Assembly: GCA_009760855.2 (NCBI GenBank)
Contig: WPIO01000040.1
Coordinates: forward strand, 590,001-654,000
Origin: Cristatella mucedo
Lineage: Eukaryota > Bryozoa > Phylactolaemata > Cristatellidae
Length of the DNA: 64,000 nucleotides
Direction: 5' to 3'
Every line of letters begins with the position of its first letter. The first letter of the stretch is position 1. Of the stretch, positions 34,245-45,459 are shown one piece after another. The notes under the pieces are model-generated. The model ran no database searches and was not told where the DNA came from. It saw only the letters and a list, made by a program, of their open reading frames with translations. The translations under genes were made by a program, and so were the position numbers.

Positions 34245-34433
34245 GTAAGGCAAGCGCTTTTTAACATCGAGCGCTTTCCCCTGCACTGCCGGCGAGAAGC
34301 TGCCGCCAGCTGGAGGTGGGTTCACTCCTCAGTCGGGGTCAAGGTCGTGCGAAGTTTCGTGGTCGATCTTCCTTCCCCTGGTCATCATGGGAAGGGTGGG
34401 CAGCAAGCCCACGTGCACATGGTTTTTACTCTC

Positions 34434-34482
<49 letters not shown>

Positions 34483-34510
34483 CTCCCTCCTACAATGTCT
34501 GTCGGTTTCT

Positions 34511-34553
<43 letters not shown>

Positions 34554-34557
34554 TCTC
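34434..34557. repeat. Two (CT)n tracts separated by a short linker
   Basis: 34,434-34,478 and 34,510-34,557. Compared with copy A the linker blocks (CCTCCTACAATGTCTG and GGTTTCTTACTCTC) are in the opposite order. Confidence 0.9.
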
Positions 34558-34679
34558 CTGTGTCTGCCTCTTGCTCTAGTCTACAGCCTGTCTCTCCAAA
34601 TGGAGTTCAACAGAGGCCTGGAAGTGCAGGGAGAGCACAGTCTGCTTTGCACTCGCACGAGCGCCCCTCTGTCTTTCAG

Positions 34680-34738
34680 ATCGGTGGAACACTGGCCTCG
34701 CTGCTACTCAAGTACGGCTGCGTCGTGTCCAAGTACAG
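34680..34738 (+). CDS. SEA domain exon 2, copy B
   Basis: 59 bp, identical in frame and phases (0 in, 2 out) to 26,341-26,399, encoding IGGTLASLLLKYGCVVSKY. Acceptor CTCTGTCTTTCAG, donor TACAG|GTAGAG. Confidence 0.8.
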
Positions 34739-34845
34739 GTAGAGGGCGAGCGACCGATTGCACTCATGCAGCATTTCTCATCTATGTATGAGATGAAGAG
34801 CCTTGGCAGCCGTCGCAGCAACTTGCAGTGGGCAACATGAAGAAA

Positions 34846-34919
34846 TTGGCTGCAGCAGGACACGAACTTGCGATCCTGAAATGCTCGCACTCTACCAATG
34901 TGTTAAGCAGCGCTGCTCC
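34846..34919 (-). repeat. tRNA-like sequence, copy B
   Basis: Counterpart of 26,507-26,580, with the same A-box- and B-box-like blocks. Confidence 0.5.
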
Positions 34920-35143
34920 ACCTCCGCCAGTCTATCTTTGCTGGGGCATGGGCTGGGGCCTCTGAATATTTCCTCCCGGTCGCTTCGCTTACAGCATTGC
35001 TCGAACGCTGACGAGTGGGCGTGTCTATTTACCGAGCTATTTTAGGCTAGGCAGTAAAGTTGGCAAAGTGCGAACGTTTCGACTCTGCCTGCCTGGCTTT
35101 TATTCTTTTCACGTCACCTTTTGAGCGGACTCGAATCTTCTAA

Positions 35144-35145
<2 letters not shown>

Positions 35146-35221
<76 letters not shown>
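35146..35221. repeat. (GA)n microsatellite
   Basis: Uninterrupted GA tract, counterpart of 26,806-26,881. Confidence 0.95.
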
Positions 35222-35223
<2 letters not shown>

Positions 35224-35292
35224 GCGAGAGGTCGAGGGGCGTAAAGCAACTGACTAATGGAGCCCTTGAGCCTTTGCAATTTTATCGCTTAG

Positions 35293-35462
35293 CAATGGAA
35301 GTGTCATCGCCAGCTTTGGCCTGGTCGTCGAAGTGAACGCTAGCAGCATCCTCGCACAGAGCAGCTACAGATCGACGATTCTGCAGAGCACGGTGATTTT
35401 GAACATACAGAAATTTGCACCCGCTGAGCTTAAAGTCGTTGTCGACTCCCTGGCATTGGATG
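35293..35462 (+). CDS. SEA domain exon 3 with the cleavage motif, copy B
   Basis: 170 bp, phase 2 in and 1 out (ATCGCTTAG|C ... TTGGATG|GTGAGC), encoding the same NGSVIASFGLVVEV ... VVVDSLAL segment as 26,954-27,123. It completes the second SEA domain. Both copies keep an open frame, so neither looks like a pseudogene. Confidence 0.85.
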
Positions 35463-35619
35463 GTGAGCGAAAGCGTGGGCGGCTCGAAGTTTCGTTCTCG
35501 GCTCACTCGCGTTGCCTTCAGCAGGAGCAGAATGAATTTCCGTGTTTATCTACGAAAGTCGCTAGTCAAAATTCCCACCATGCTATTCTTAAGCCTAGGT
35601 TGGGATGGCAGTACCCTCT

Positions 35620-35812
<193 letters not shown>

Positions 35813-35852
35813 GTATGTCTCTGTACGCCTGTTCGCTATGGGCTACTTGCAG

Positions 35853-35999
35853 AGACCCCTGCTGGAAGCGAACGCCAGAACCTGACCGCCATATTTGTGT
35901 CGAATTCATCCTCGGGGCAGATTTGGCTCACCTCAGCTGATGGAAACTTCTCCAACAATAACGTGTTCGTCTGGGTGCTGTCACCGCCGACCACAAGAG
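35853..35999 (+). CDS. 147-bp exon following the SEA domain, copy B
   Basis: 49 codons, phase 1 at both ends, the same as 27,523-27,669 apart from two substitutions (LTSADGNFS for LTAADGSFS). The second changes the residues around the N-rich stretch. Extracellular, family unknown. Confidence 0.6.
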
Positions 36000-37521
36000 G
36001 TGATGCCGCCGTTGTATCGTACCTTAATGGATTTCGGCTTGTTCGAAGCTGGGTAATCCCTCGTTGGCCTAATTTTACTTCGAGCCTAAGTCTATTGCTG
36101 AAGTTTCTAGTTTCGCTCTGGAGAGAGAGAACGAAGAGGCGATGGAAGTCTGTTCTATAGCGAGTGCGATTGAAGTCGATTTTTTGCTTAGTGCCTAGCT
36201 AACACAAGTCAGAGAGACAGTTACAGCCTGCTTTACACCCAGAGGCAGTCGCAGCTGTCTAGGGTCTGAGCGGGAGATGCTGTGGGCTAGCCTGCACTCA
36301 ATCAATGGGCTAGTCGAGTGAAATTATGCAAACGTCACAAGCGCATCTGCTTGCGTGCATCTGCTGGTGCGGCAAGTCGTCAACGAGGCTACACGACAGT
36401 GAGTTGACTCACTCGAGGCTTTGTGAAGCAGGAGCGGAAGTGCTCGCTCGAGGCACCAACAACTCGTCAACTCGGGGCACGGCTTTGAATTAAAGATGCT
36501 CGGTCACTTGCCGCTGTTTAGACGATGTCTGCAAAGGCTTCCAGGTGGTGCTCTTTTCGTGCAGACAGTAGGACTTACCCAAAGTTTGGTAAGATTAACC
36601 GTGTTTAATAGCTGCTAGAGATTCCAACTTGTTTGTGCTTCTGTGTCTCTCGGAATCAGACTCCAAATGCCTCGGCGAATAACTGCCATTTCTTCTCCAA
36701 AAAACCAAAGAATCGTATGTATGAATGGAATAACAAGCAAGATTAGTTAGCTTTCGTGCTAGCTGGTGCGCTTTCGCAGCAAAACATCAGGGTGCACGTG
36801 TCCACTGGGTACCACGAGGCCTCGGAGGATATTAAAAAAGGCATTAAAATAAATCTTAACTGATTAAACAGCACGTTGGTATAGCGACAGAAGAGCCTTT
36901 ACGGCTATCAGCACCGCTTGCAGTGACGATAAAAGATCGACCGCCACAGGAATCGTTCCCAGGACCTGCGGACCGAGGTCATGAAAGCAATTGCCTTATC
37001 TATTGAGCCTTCGTGGTTCACCATTCATGCGGCATCAGTTCAGCCCAGAGTTCTTAGTTCAGAGTTTACCGCCGGTCTTGTGGGAGGACAGCTAGATTGA
37101 TGAACTGCTAGAAATTTTAATTGCACGACCAAAGGAGAAAAACCATGCCAAGTTAGCAAAGGACTTAAGACTCAGCCACGGCCTAATTCCGGCTGCTCTA
37201 GCACTTCGCTGGAAATAGGCGAACTGAGCGAGATCTGTTGAATTCACAACACCAATAACTATTCAGACTAGTAGCTTTTCTCGGTCAGCTCTCTGTTTCC
37301 TAAGTGGTCTTTTCTCTAGAAATCTATATAATGGTTGCCGAAATCTGGCCGATGGCCTCATCTGGCCAAAATTTATGACAGCACGAAATCGCACGAGCGA
37401 GCTTAGCTAGGCCAATGACTTTAGGTAGCCGACGTCACTCTGGCCGTGCATGCACCTCCGTTTTATCGAGACGGTAAGGCGTTGGATGCACGCCTACGTC
37501 TACGTCTACTCCGTGACCCAG
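36000..37521 (+). other. Intron after the SEA set, copy B
   Basis: Counterpart of 27,670-29,205, with the shared SINE at 36,860-37,022. No supported exon. Confidence 0.5.
36860..37022 (-). mobile_element. tRNA-derived SINE, copy B of the shared insertion
   Basis: Same insertion as 28,540-28,706, with independent substitutions (for example in the B box region, GGGAACGATTCC). Confidence 0.8.
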
Positions 37522-37760
37522 ATTCGGACCAGTTTGGCGAGAGCTCAACTGTCGTGAAGGAGTCTCATGCACTGAGGGGGAGCTTCTGTAACAACATTTG
37601 CGGAGTTTGCATTTTGGATGCCCGATCCTCGCCTGTTATGAACACCTCAGCTAGATTACAAAGAGAGCCTGTTGATCTAGAAGCCATAAGCTGGTCGGAC
37701 AATATTAATTATCTAATTTTGCTATACAATTATATCAATATGTTTAATATATTAACATAA
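37522..37760 (+). CDS. Possible 3'-terminal exon, copy B
   Basis: Counterpart of 29,206-29,447, same acceptor and phase, open to a stop in the following AT-rich run. Low confidence for the same reasons. Confidence 0.3.
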
Positions 37761-38077
37761 TAATGTAATAATGTATTTACAGATTATTGTATTGTATCTA
37801 ATGAGTAATGTCGGACGATATTATTGTCGGGCTAGGCTGCGAAGGAGAACTCCAGCTGTGTGTGTGAATGGAGCCAGACGACTTGAGGAGCTTCCAGTAT
37901 CAACTCGCAACCATAATCATTGTCTATGTATACGGTCCATATATTTGTAGGAATGGTGTGCATATATGTAAATGTGTCTGTAAAGTGTGTGTATATATGT
38001 ACTGTACGTATATACAGTATGGTGCGTATATATGTGCTCCTTTAAATATATGTATGACTTGCATAGATAGGTAATGT

Positions 38078-38105
38078 ATTGTGTGTGTGTGTTTGTGTGT
38101 GTGTG

Positions 38106-38144
<39 letters not shown>

Positions 38145-38172
38145 TATGTGCGTGTGTGTGTGTGTGTGTGCT
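38078..38172. repeat. (TG)n microsatellite
   Basis: TG tract with a few interruptions, in a T/G/A-rich stretch (37,900-38,280) of TATATGT words. Confidence 0.95.
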
Positions 38173-38394
38173 GTGTACATTTGCATGGTGCCTATATATG
38201 TGATGTCTAAATATGTATGGTGTATAAATATGAATGGTGTGTAATATGGACGGTGTGTGTTTACAGTCTACCGTCTTGTGTTGTGGTCCATTCGTGCCAG
38301 ACTCTAGAGCGATAGGTGAATTTCTGTGAAGTAGGATTATTTATTTTTTTAAATTGAATATTTTCACAGTTTGTTATAGCAGAGAAATACGAAC

Positions 38395-38570
38395 TTGATA
38401 AAGCGCCCTCAGAGAAATCAATCTCTTTCTAGGCGCTTTACATTTGCTGCAAAGGAAGCATAATTGAATGGTTAATAGTAGCATGCTCAATAAGCAACAA
38501 GAACAGCATGATTAGGGGCTACATAAAAATGGTCAGCATACAAGTTTGGGTAGTGGCAGCATGCACAGAT
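38395..38570 (-). mobile_element. LINE family 2, 3' end only
   Basis: The minus strand matches the 3' UTR of 62,390-62,560 (GCAAATGTAAAGCGCCTAGA, then GAGGGCGCTTTATCAAG). Confidence 0.8.
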
Positions 38571-39406
38571 TATTATTAAACATGTGTGATGTAAAGATGT
38601 CCGGCGTGCCTATACATGCGTGGTTTAAATGTATGGTGTTTACATCCGTAAATCGGTTGACGTCTATCAAATGGAGCGGCAGAATGGCTGGGCGGCCCCT
38701 GCTGCCGACTGCGAGACTGAACAATTGAAAAGGCTGGGTCTTCGTCGCCATGATACGGTGAATGGATGTTTTTTCCGTCGAAAGAAAGAACATGCCGTCG
38801 GGTCGCCGTCGCGACCGCTCGGTGTGACACATAGGATGACTCTGGGAGCATGCCAACGTTGCGAGGTGCGCCTATGCTTACAGGTAATGAGAGAACGCCT
38901 GCTGGATTTACTGTAAATTTACTCAACCGAGCTGCAGACTTGAGAAACGACAGGCCTCGAGGGCGGGCGAGCGGAGTGACGGCCGGAAGCGAGTTCGAAG
39001 AAAGCACTAGGTTTCAAAACGTGGGGACACCGATGGCCGTGCCGAGTCATCCGAGGACGTTAGCACTCAGCCCCTCCAGCCCAGATTGTTCTAGCACGGG
39101 TGCACGGCGACCCTCAATTAGTTTTTTTTTATCTTTAACCCACCAACCACCAAAGAAGCCTCACGGATCTCTCACAGGGCCACCCACCACTACTCTCAGT
39201 GATGGCGGTCGCTTTAAAGCTTGCGGATTTTGTGAACGAAGCTATTGAATGCGTGCTGTGCTGTATCGCTGCCTCAGCGGCCGCACATTAACACTGCTCG
39301 TGGCCCGTCGCTCTGGCAGGCAGCGACACGTGACCTTGACCCCGGCACTGACTGGCGGCTGGGGCTGGCGTACCGGCAGAATCCTCTGCCGCGAGCCATT
39401 CTGTAG
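38571..39406 (+). other. No certain gene; Ser/Pro/Arg-rich open stretches
   Basis: GC-richer sequence open in several frames on both strands. A phase-1 frame after CTCCAGCCCAG near 39,087 (DCSSTGARRPS) is mucin-like, but I find no convincing donor. A CTTACAG|GTAATG site at 38,881 is donor-like, but has no matching acceptor. Confidence 0.4.
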
Positions 39407-39550
39407 ATACCAGCTCCAAAACGCTACCGCCGGATATCGCGGGCACGGAAACAGACTACAGCAGAGTACAGTCGCAATCTGCTTCGAGCTCGCCCAGCTC
39501 GTCAGCAGCAAATGCATCGGCTGAGCCGACATCACCGGAAGCGACTGGCG
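39407..39550 (+). CDS. Ser/Ala-rich mucin-like exon
   Basis: 144 bp, 48 codons, phase 1 at both ends: acceptor CGAGCCATTCTGTAG|AT, donor GACTGGCG|GTGCCG (weak). It encodes DTSSKTLPPDIAGTETDYSR, then VQSQSASSSPSSSANASAEP and TSPEATGG. The composition is that of a mucin stalk, placed between the second SEA set and the first transmembrane exon. The frame is open beyond the donor to a stop near 39,690, so the 3' edge is uncertain. The minus strand is also open here over 211 codons, but that frame has no family resemblance. Confidence 0.5.
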
Positions 39551-40999
39551 GTGCCGATGTGTACCGCCTGTCGGCATACTCCAACCAGCCGAGTACGAAC
39601 TGCGGAGCAGAGTCGCCGAGCCTCTTCGCTCGCTCTCCGTGGCTCGTCGAATGCAGAGCGAGAGCTCAGCTGTGCCCGATCGGCTTTTAACGCCGCTGCA
39701 GGCTCGGCAGTGTAGGCTTAACCAGTCAATTACCAAGTGGCGTAACCTACCGCCCGATGCAGTTCGGTGCTCGCCTATGCGAAATAAGCAGGCCGCCACG
39801 AAACGAGCTGGCGCTGACCTACTTATCGTTAGTAAAAGGGGTCGTGAGTCAGCGGCGTGAATTGGAAAGTGAGACACACAAATTGGGGGCTTTACTGAGC
39901 TTTATTCGCCAGTGCACAAAGTCGCTGCAGGTCTAGCTCAGTTTTGTCTCTGCACTCCTCACACGCCCTCCACAGCACAAGCACTCTTTCGGAGGGAATA
40001 CCTCCCCCGCACTTCGGCTAAGTCTATTGTGGGGAACGACCCGAATAGGGCGAGGAGCCCGAACTGGAGCATGGACCCTGACCAAAGAACCAGGGCTCCG
40101 CTTCCACCTTAACGGCAGGAATACCTCACATGCTACACCAAGCACTCTTAGCGAGACTACTTGCTCTTGCGTGCGCGTACACACACAAACAGCACAGAAG
40201 AAACACAAAAATGCGAGCTCGAGCGCTATGCGACCGTATTCGGTAGCGTCCACCGAATCCTCCTGATGCTGTCTCTCTTCGTCACTCCCATTGCCCGTGG
40301 ACGAAGCCCACGCTCCTAACTGCTTTCAGAGAAACGAGTCCGGCAACTACCGCCGACAACTTTGAGACGGAGCCGAAGACGAAGAGGGACCCCTTAGTGA
40401 GTGTCGCCCTATTATTATATAACTAGCCGGGACAATAGGGTTGGCAATCCAGCCAATGTCAATCACGTTGGCGACCTCTGCGCCCCCTTGCTCACAGCTC
40501 GAGAACGCAGACGCTCTTGACCCACTTCTTTTGTTCTCAGGGAAACCGTCCAGCAACTCTAGGACGGCTGGCGGCGACAGAGACCTTGGGCGAGCGTTGC
40601 CCTATTCTTAAATTGCCAGCCGGGACTATTGGGTTGACAGGCCAGCCAATATCAATCACCTCATGGCCCTACTACGATGGCTGGGTCCTCTTGGTCGAGC
40701 CTCTAGAACAGAGGTGTTTCCTGCTGAGCAGTTCTTATTCGCTCTAAAACTGAGTCCAGCCGGCGCTGTGCTACAGGCTGAAGCCGAGCCCTTGCCAGCC
40801 CCGCCCAGTCACCGAGTTCGACCAAGCGGCGCCGATCCCGACAAGGTGGCGGAAAGCCAGATCCGCTGGCGAACTTCGTACTCTACTGCGTTCTTCTGCA
40901 GCTCGTCAAAGCCTAGAAGACTTGAGTGCGTGCGACGGCGGAGCGACGGAGCTGGCGCCAAGCCCAGTTGGGCCTCGCTAATGTAGCACTCCTTTGTAG
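39551..40999 (+). other. Intron with a small local duplication
   Basis: 40,330-40,480 and 40,535-40,665 are diverged direct copies (shared CGCCCTATT.TTA, AGCCGGGAC.AT.GGGTTG and CCAGCCAAT.TCAATCAC blocks). Each begins after an acceptor-like CTTTCAG or GTTCTCAG. I could not build a phase-1 exon from them. A pyrimidine tract ending CTTCTGCAG at 40,906 opens a short frame without a donor. Confidence 0.45.
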
Positions 41000-41248
41000 G
41001 CTTGCACGAGCAGTGGTGGTTCTACGCGGTCATCTTGTTCGCCTGCCTCGCGCTGTCTGCCGCTGTCGCCGTCCTGTACAGGCTGCAAACGGAGCGCAGA
41101 CGTAGGCAATTGACAGCGCTGGCGAACGCGGCAGCCGCGACTGCGGCGGCCGCGAGCCGGAAGGACGGAGAGCCCCCAGCGGCTGCCGAGGCAGCGGCGT
41201 CCTGCACCAATCCGAAGGCACATCTGGTGGTGGCTGCGGCCAGCAAGG
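41000..41248 (+). CDS. Transmembrane exon 1
   Basis: 249 bp, 83 codons, phase 1 at both ends (CTCCTTTGTAG|GC ... CAGCAAG|GTGAGA). The frame begins GLHEQWWFYAVILFACLALS, then AAVAVLYRLQTERRRRQL: a ~22-residue hydrophobic helix flanked by a Trp pair outside and a basic stop-transfer cluster inside, as in a type I membrane protein. An Ala-rich cytoplasmic part follows (NAAAATAAAASRKDGEPPAA) with a Cys-Thr-Asn segment. It lies downstream of the SEA exons, as expected for a membrane mucin. It is homologous to 45,204-45,416. Confidence 0.72.
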
Positions 41249-41539
41249 GTGAGAGCTTGACAGAGCCGGCGCAGGAATGTGCATGCAAACGTCACAGTCG
41301 AGGACAGATGTGGGAGTCGAAAATGGCGACCATTAACTCGGCCTCATTTATATTGTGCCAGGAGAGCTTCGGGGGGGGGCTGTCGCCACGCTTGCAGTGG
41401 GCAGTAGAGAATTGAGTAGAGAACCTGTGCCAGCCTTCGTAAAGTGTAAGCACCCTACTACTGGGCTAAGACTTCCGGGACTCAAATAAGCCAAACCTCT
41501 TTCCTGCGCTCAGTCTCTGATTTACTTTATTCTTACCCC

Positions 41540-41780
41540 ACTTTCTCTCTCGCTCTTGTTTTACCTGTCCATACATACACCTTTTCTATCTTCCCTCATT
41601 CACCTGCACTTACATTTTCTCTCTAGTGATCTTTTTTTTCTTTCTTTCTTTTCTCTCTCCCCTCTCTCTCCCTCCTCTCTGTCTCCCTCGCCCCACCTCT
41701 CTTTCTATCTCTCTTATCATTTTTCAATATATATTTCTCGTTCACATTCTCTGTTTCTTTTTTCTCTGTATAAGATAATA
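41540..41780. repeat. CT/T-rich low-complexity tract
   Basis: Degenerate pyrimidine run (CTCTCT, TTTCTTT) without a fixed unit. Confidence 0.85.
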
Positions 41781-41924
41781 AAAGCACAAATCTACGGAGA
41801 AAGTGAAGACTCGAGGAGATGAGAGAAATGCATTGGTGGCTCTAAATAGATAAATAAACATAATCGTTGATTTAACATTCTCATTTGTATTGCTGAAGAA
41901 CAGCGTTAATGGCGTTCACAAGCC

Positions 41925-42005
41925 CTTGATTTTGGCAATAAAAGATCGTTCACTGCAAGATTGAAATCCGTGACCTCGGTTGTAAATAGCAAGCTCCTTA
42001 CTTCC
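41925..42005 (-). mobile_element. Degenerate tRNA-derived SINE fragment
   Basis: The minus strand shows ACCGAGGTCACGGATTTCAA, then TCTTGCAGTGAACGATC and TTTATTGCC, matching the SINE body with a damaged B box. Confidence 0.5.
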
Positions 42006-42169
42006 TGGGCTCCTTCACTCCCTGATCAAGAGCATGAGAATTCGAGGAAATGAAGATGGAGGCTTCTGCACTTAGTATGGGTTTGGCTGATAGGTTGAAG
42101 AAAACAAAGAGGGAAAATTCCGCATTCTCTCTCACGATCCTGCGCTCATCTTGTTACTTGTTTGCTCCC

Positions 42170-42226
42170 AATGCTCTTTCTCTCTTTTACTGTCTCACTT
42201 TTCCTCTCCTTTTCTGTTTCGGTCTC

Positions 42227-42287
<61 letters not shown>

Positions 42288-42514
42288 CTTTCTCTCTCTC
42301 TCCCCTCTCTCACTCTCTCTCTCTATTCCTCTCTATCTCTCTCTATTTCTTTCTCTCTCCCTATTCATTTTGTTTGTTTTTCAAGCATGATTTTACTTAC
42401 TATTCTATTGCGTATCACTTTGCAGCAAATGTAAAGCGCCTAGAAAGAGATTAAGTTCTCTGAGGGCGCTTTATCAAGTGCAATATTATTATTATTATTA
42501 TATCCCTCTCTTTT

Positions 42515-42595
<81 letters not shown>

Positions 42596-42740
42596 TTCTC
42601 CCTCCCTCCCTCTTTCTCTCTTTCCTAGCTTCCTCATTTTTCTCTCTTTATCACTCTCTTCTTTATCTCCTCTCAGTGTTTATTCTTTTGCACTATTCCC
42701 TCTCTCATCTCTCTCACCTCTCTTTCTGTTTGCTCCTCTT
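42170..42740. repeat. CT-rich tracts around a LINE tail
   Basis: Two CT microsatellite stretches (42,230-42,370 and 42,505-42,740) separated by the LINE 3' end below. Confidence 0.9.
42400..42502 (+). mobile_element. LINE family 2, last ~100 bp of the 3' end
   Basis: GCAAATGTAAAGCGCCTAGA followed by GAGGGCGCTTTATCAAGTGC and (ATT)n, the typical end of this family. Confidence 0.85.
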
Positions 42741-42930
42741 GTAAGGCAGTTTAAGCTATAAAGTTGCATCTTTGGGAGCTTAAGGATTGCACGAGTGGCT
42801 GGCATGCGTCTTGAATCAAAGCCTCAACATGGAGCTGGTGCTGATGATGCTGAAATCTCTCTCGCTGGTGGCGTATCTCTCGTGCATGATTCAAATCTCG
42901 TCATTTCGCCGCCTTTCATTTCGTCGGCAG

Positions 42931-43056
42931 CACGCACCGATTCAGTGAGGTCCACACTGTCGAGGGCAAGGCAGATGCCCAGAACGGTTCTGTCGTCCCG
43001 TAGTCGTCGCTGGCGACGAGAAGAGGGAACCGGCGGTGGGAGCAATGACGGTGGAG
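42931..43056 (+). CDS. Basic cytoplasmic-tail exon
   Basis: 126 bp, 42 codons, phase 1 at both ends: acceptor TTTCATTTCGTCGGCAG|CA, donor GGTGGAG|GTGAGT. It encodes ARTDSVRSTLSRARQMPRTV, then LSSRSRRWRREEGTGGGSND. Ser/Arg-rich, no Cys, no membrane segment. Placed after the transmembrane exon, it is best read as intracellular tail with possible phosphorylation sites. No known motif. The frame is open well beyond the donor, but the donor is close to consensus. Confidence 0.55.
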
Positions 43057-43276
43057 GTGAGTGCAGGCTAGAGCAAGCGCCCGACAGCCGGCATATGACG
43101 CCCATATTCCAGAGATGGCTGCGACGCTGCCACCCCTCAGCGTCTCCCGATAGCTCCGATCGGTCGCGGAGACTCACTCGTGCCCGATCGATGCCGATTC
43201 GCCCGTGCAAACGTCGAAGTTCCCCCCCCCAACCCGCTGACCGACGCAGGGCTGCTACCCCATGTTTGTTCGCACA

Positions 43277-43735
43277 GCAGAGAGCCAGCCGATGCCCAAC
43301 ACCGACAGTTTATTCCCAATGCACGGAGCCCAAGAGAGCACTGCTCACCTCAGCCCCTACCCTCAGACGACTCCCCTCCCCTGGTCGACTCCGATGACTC
43401 ATCGACCACAACTGTGCACCAGCCGACCCTGATGGTGAATCCGCCATCTGGCCACCAGCCTGATGGCGGACCACAGCATGCACTGGCCGACCCTGATGGT
43501 GAATCCACCATCTGGCCACCAGCTGGTTATCGGCCTGTGTCCATACCACATCACAGGCGGACCACAGCTGTGCACCGGCCCCTCTCGGTGGTGCTTCTAA
43601 CAGCTCACCAGTAGCTTATCAGAGGAGCCTGCATACAATACATACATACGAACTACACGCTCCCTTGACCCTACGGTCACAAGTCAGGAGCCGGCATACA
43701 ATACATACATACATACATACGAACTACACTACCCA
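43277..43735. repeat. Dispersed 460-bp repeat, copy 1
   Basis: Strongly similar to 54,667-55,140. The left end is AGAGAGCCAGCCGATGCC, then ACCGACAGTTTATTCCCA (on the minus strand an AATAAA signal near the end). Inside, a CTGATGGTGAATCC.CCATCT motif occurs twice. The right end is CATACATACGAACTACAC. The size, the AATAAA near one end and the compact repeats recall a solo LTR, but clear terminal TG...CA and a confirmed target duplication are lacking. Confidence 0.7.
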
Positions 43736-43779
43736 GACGTGACCGTACCGAGTGAAGTGGTGAGTTGCACACTGGTTTG

Positions 43780-44465
43780 CTCTCATTTGTCACATCCTGT
43801 CTGAACTTTTCTAACTCACTCGCTTGCTTGTCTTCCGGCCTGTACTATCAGGCACTAACGATTGGTGCAAAATGTAACAGATTGTCGCTTGCTTGTCACT
43901 CGGCGTGAGTGCCGCATTTTCCACAAAGTACTACTTCTCGCCGACCAGCAATGGCTCTCAATTAAGCAGCCTAGCGACTTCAGAGCTTCGTCACCCACTT
44001 TTAGGCCCCTGCCGTTCCCTGCATTCAGCCTATCTATCAGAACTAATTCTCCACTAGGCTAGGCATCGTGTGACATGCTTTTCCTACTCAAATCAATAAG
44101 CTATGCTTCGTCGGAATTTCAAATCCTTTGGAGACCTTTAGCCTTTAGTTCGTATGCTCCTTATGTCTGTAGTTCATTTCCGACTGCGAAATTTGCCAGA
44201 GTTGAGATTATTTGAAAAGAAGCTAAAAACGCACCTGTTGTCACAGCATTCGGTGGGTGCCTGTGACTGGTCCGTCGTATGCTTATGCTTGCTTAAACTG
44301 TTCATATCACTTCTTATTGTTATACCTGCGGAAACGTCAAGGTTACCATCAACCCTTTGATCATGCTTCCTTTACAGCATATCTAAAGTTTCTTGAAAAA
44401 TGATTAGGATTTTAGATGGAGTTCTTATATACAAATGTATCGTTATTATTATTGTAATTATATCT
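43780..44465 (+). mobile_element. LINE family 2, old RT C-terminal fragment
   Basis: Degraded match to the C-terminal RT region of 61,850-62,330 (FSNSLACLSSGL, SFVTHF, later EKKLKTHLLSQHSVGACDWS), with frameshifts and stops. Confidence 0.7.
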
Positions 44466-45203
44466 AAACTCTCTCACGTCACAAACTAGCTAAGGCCCTT
44501 GAAATCAATCCAACTGGCTGTCTTGAACCGACACAGGGCTCTTCCGGTGGCCATGACTTGCCGGCCAACAGGAAAGTGCTCAGTTGGAACCGAAACGTGA
44601 TGGCTCACGCAGCGGCAAGCTCTAAATTATTTACCGTCGCTTCGTTCATCTGACTTATCCCATCACGGAAATGAAAACCTATCATCTTTGTCCCAACGAG
44701 GACTTCCTATACCAATATTTGCCTTGGTCCTCGAGTGCTAGGGGCTGCACAGGGGTCTGGAGTGCCCCTCTGTAAATAGGGTCTTAGGGGTTCCAGTGCC
44801 TGCAGCAAGCGAAAATAGGCTGAAATGACACCAAAATAGCCAATCAGATAAGCCTGCTCGACCGGGTCTCAGATTCGGCTCATACCTTTAAGGCGAGGGG
44901 CAGTTGCCATCCCTGCCACCCACCTGGCTCTGCCTCTGAGCCCCAACGTCCACCACCGATCTACCATCGATACCGCAATCGATCCAGCACCGACACCACC
45001 ACCAATCCACGATGGCCGCTTGATCGCTAGCGCTTAAAAGTGCATAGGTCAGCTATGCTAGAATGGGGCTGTCTCTGGAGCAGATGGAAAACGGCAGAGG
45101 GTGAATGGGCAGAGGGCGAATGCAAGGCAGGGGCATCCTGCAGAGCTCCCATCAATGTCGCTCGGCGACTCGACCCGTGCACGCGAGAGCGTGGGCGTTC
45201 CAG
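44466..45203 (+). other. Intron, nothing recognised
   Basis: No repeat or exon recognised until the GTGGGCGTTCCAG acceptor. Confidence 0.5.
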
Positions 45204-45416
45204 GCGTTGATCGACACTGGTGGCTCGACGTGGTCTTCACGACTGTGACCGCTGCTACGTCTTCGGCTTTAGCCACAACCTACCAGCTGTTCAGAAAGAG
45301 GGATCACAGCGTCGATCGCGATGGCGGCAGAGCGACCGTCGTCGGAGCCGTAACCAGTGAGGAGCCGGGCCGCAATGAAAACAACGACGATCGGGTCCGG
45401 TTGGACGAAGTCGCTG
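45204..45416 (+). CDS. Transmembrane exon 2, homologous to exon 1
   Basis: 213 bp, 71 codons, phase 1 at both ends (GGGCGTTCCAG|GC ... GTCGCTG|GTAAGG). It encodes GVDRHWWLDVVFTTVTAATS, then SALATTYQLFRKRDHSVDRD. It aligns with the 41,000 exon: Trp-Trp, a hydrophobic but Thr/Ser-rich stretch of about 20 residues, a Tyr.Leu pair, then a basic cluster. The remainder is acidic/polar (TSEEPGRNENNDDRVRLDEV). Two transmembrane exons in one gene suggest alternative use, or a second gene copy whose ectodomain is missing here. If both were used the chain would cross the membrane twice. Confidence 0.65.
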
Positions 45417-45459
45417 GTAAGGCGCAGCGAAGGCATTGCTGCTACGATGGGGGCCAACG

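Noticed and set aside
39242-39877. 211-codon minus-strand frame
   Set aside because: GC-rich composition artefact without family resemblance, opposite a Ser-rich plus-strand exon.
42440-42744. Ser/Leu- and Arg/Glu-rich frames in the CT-rich region
   Set aside because: Microsatellite translations.
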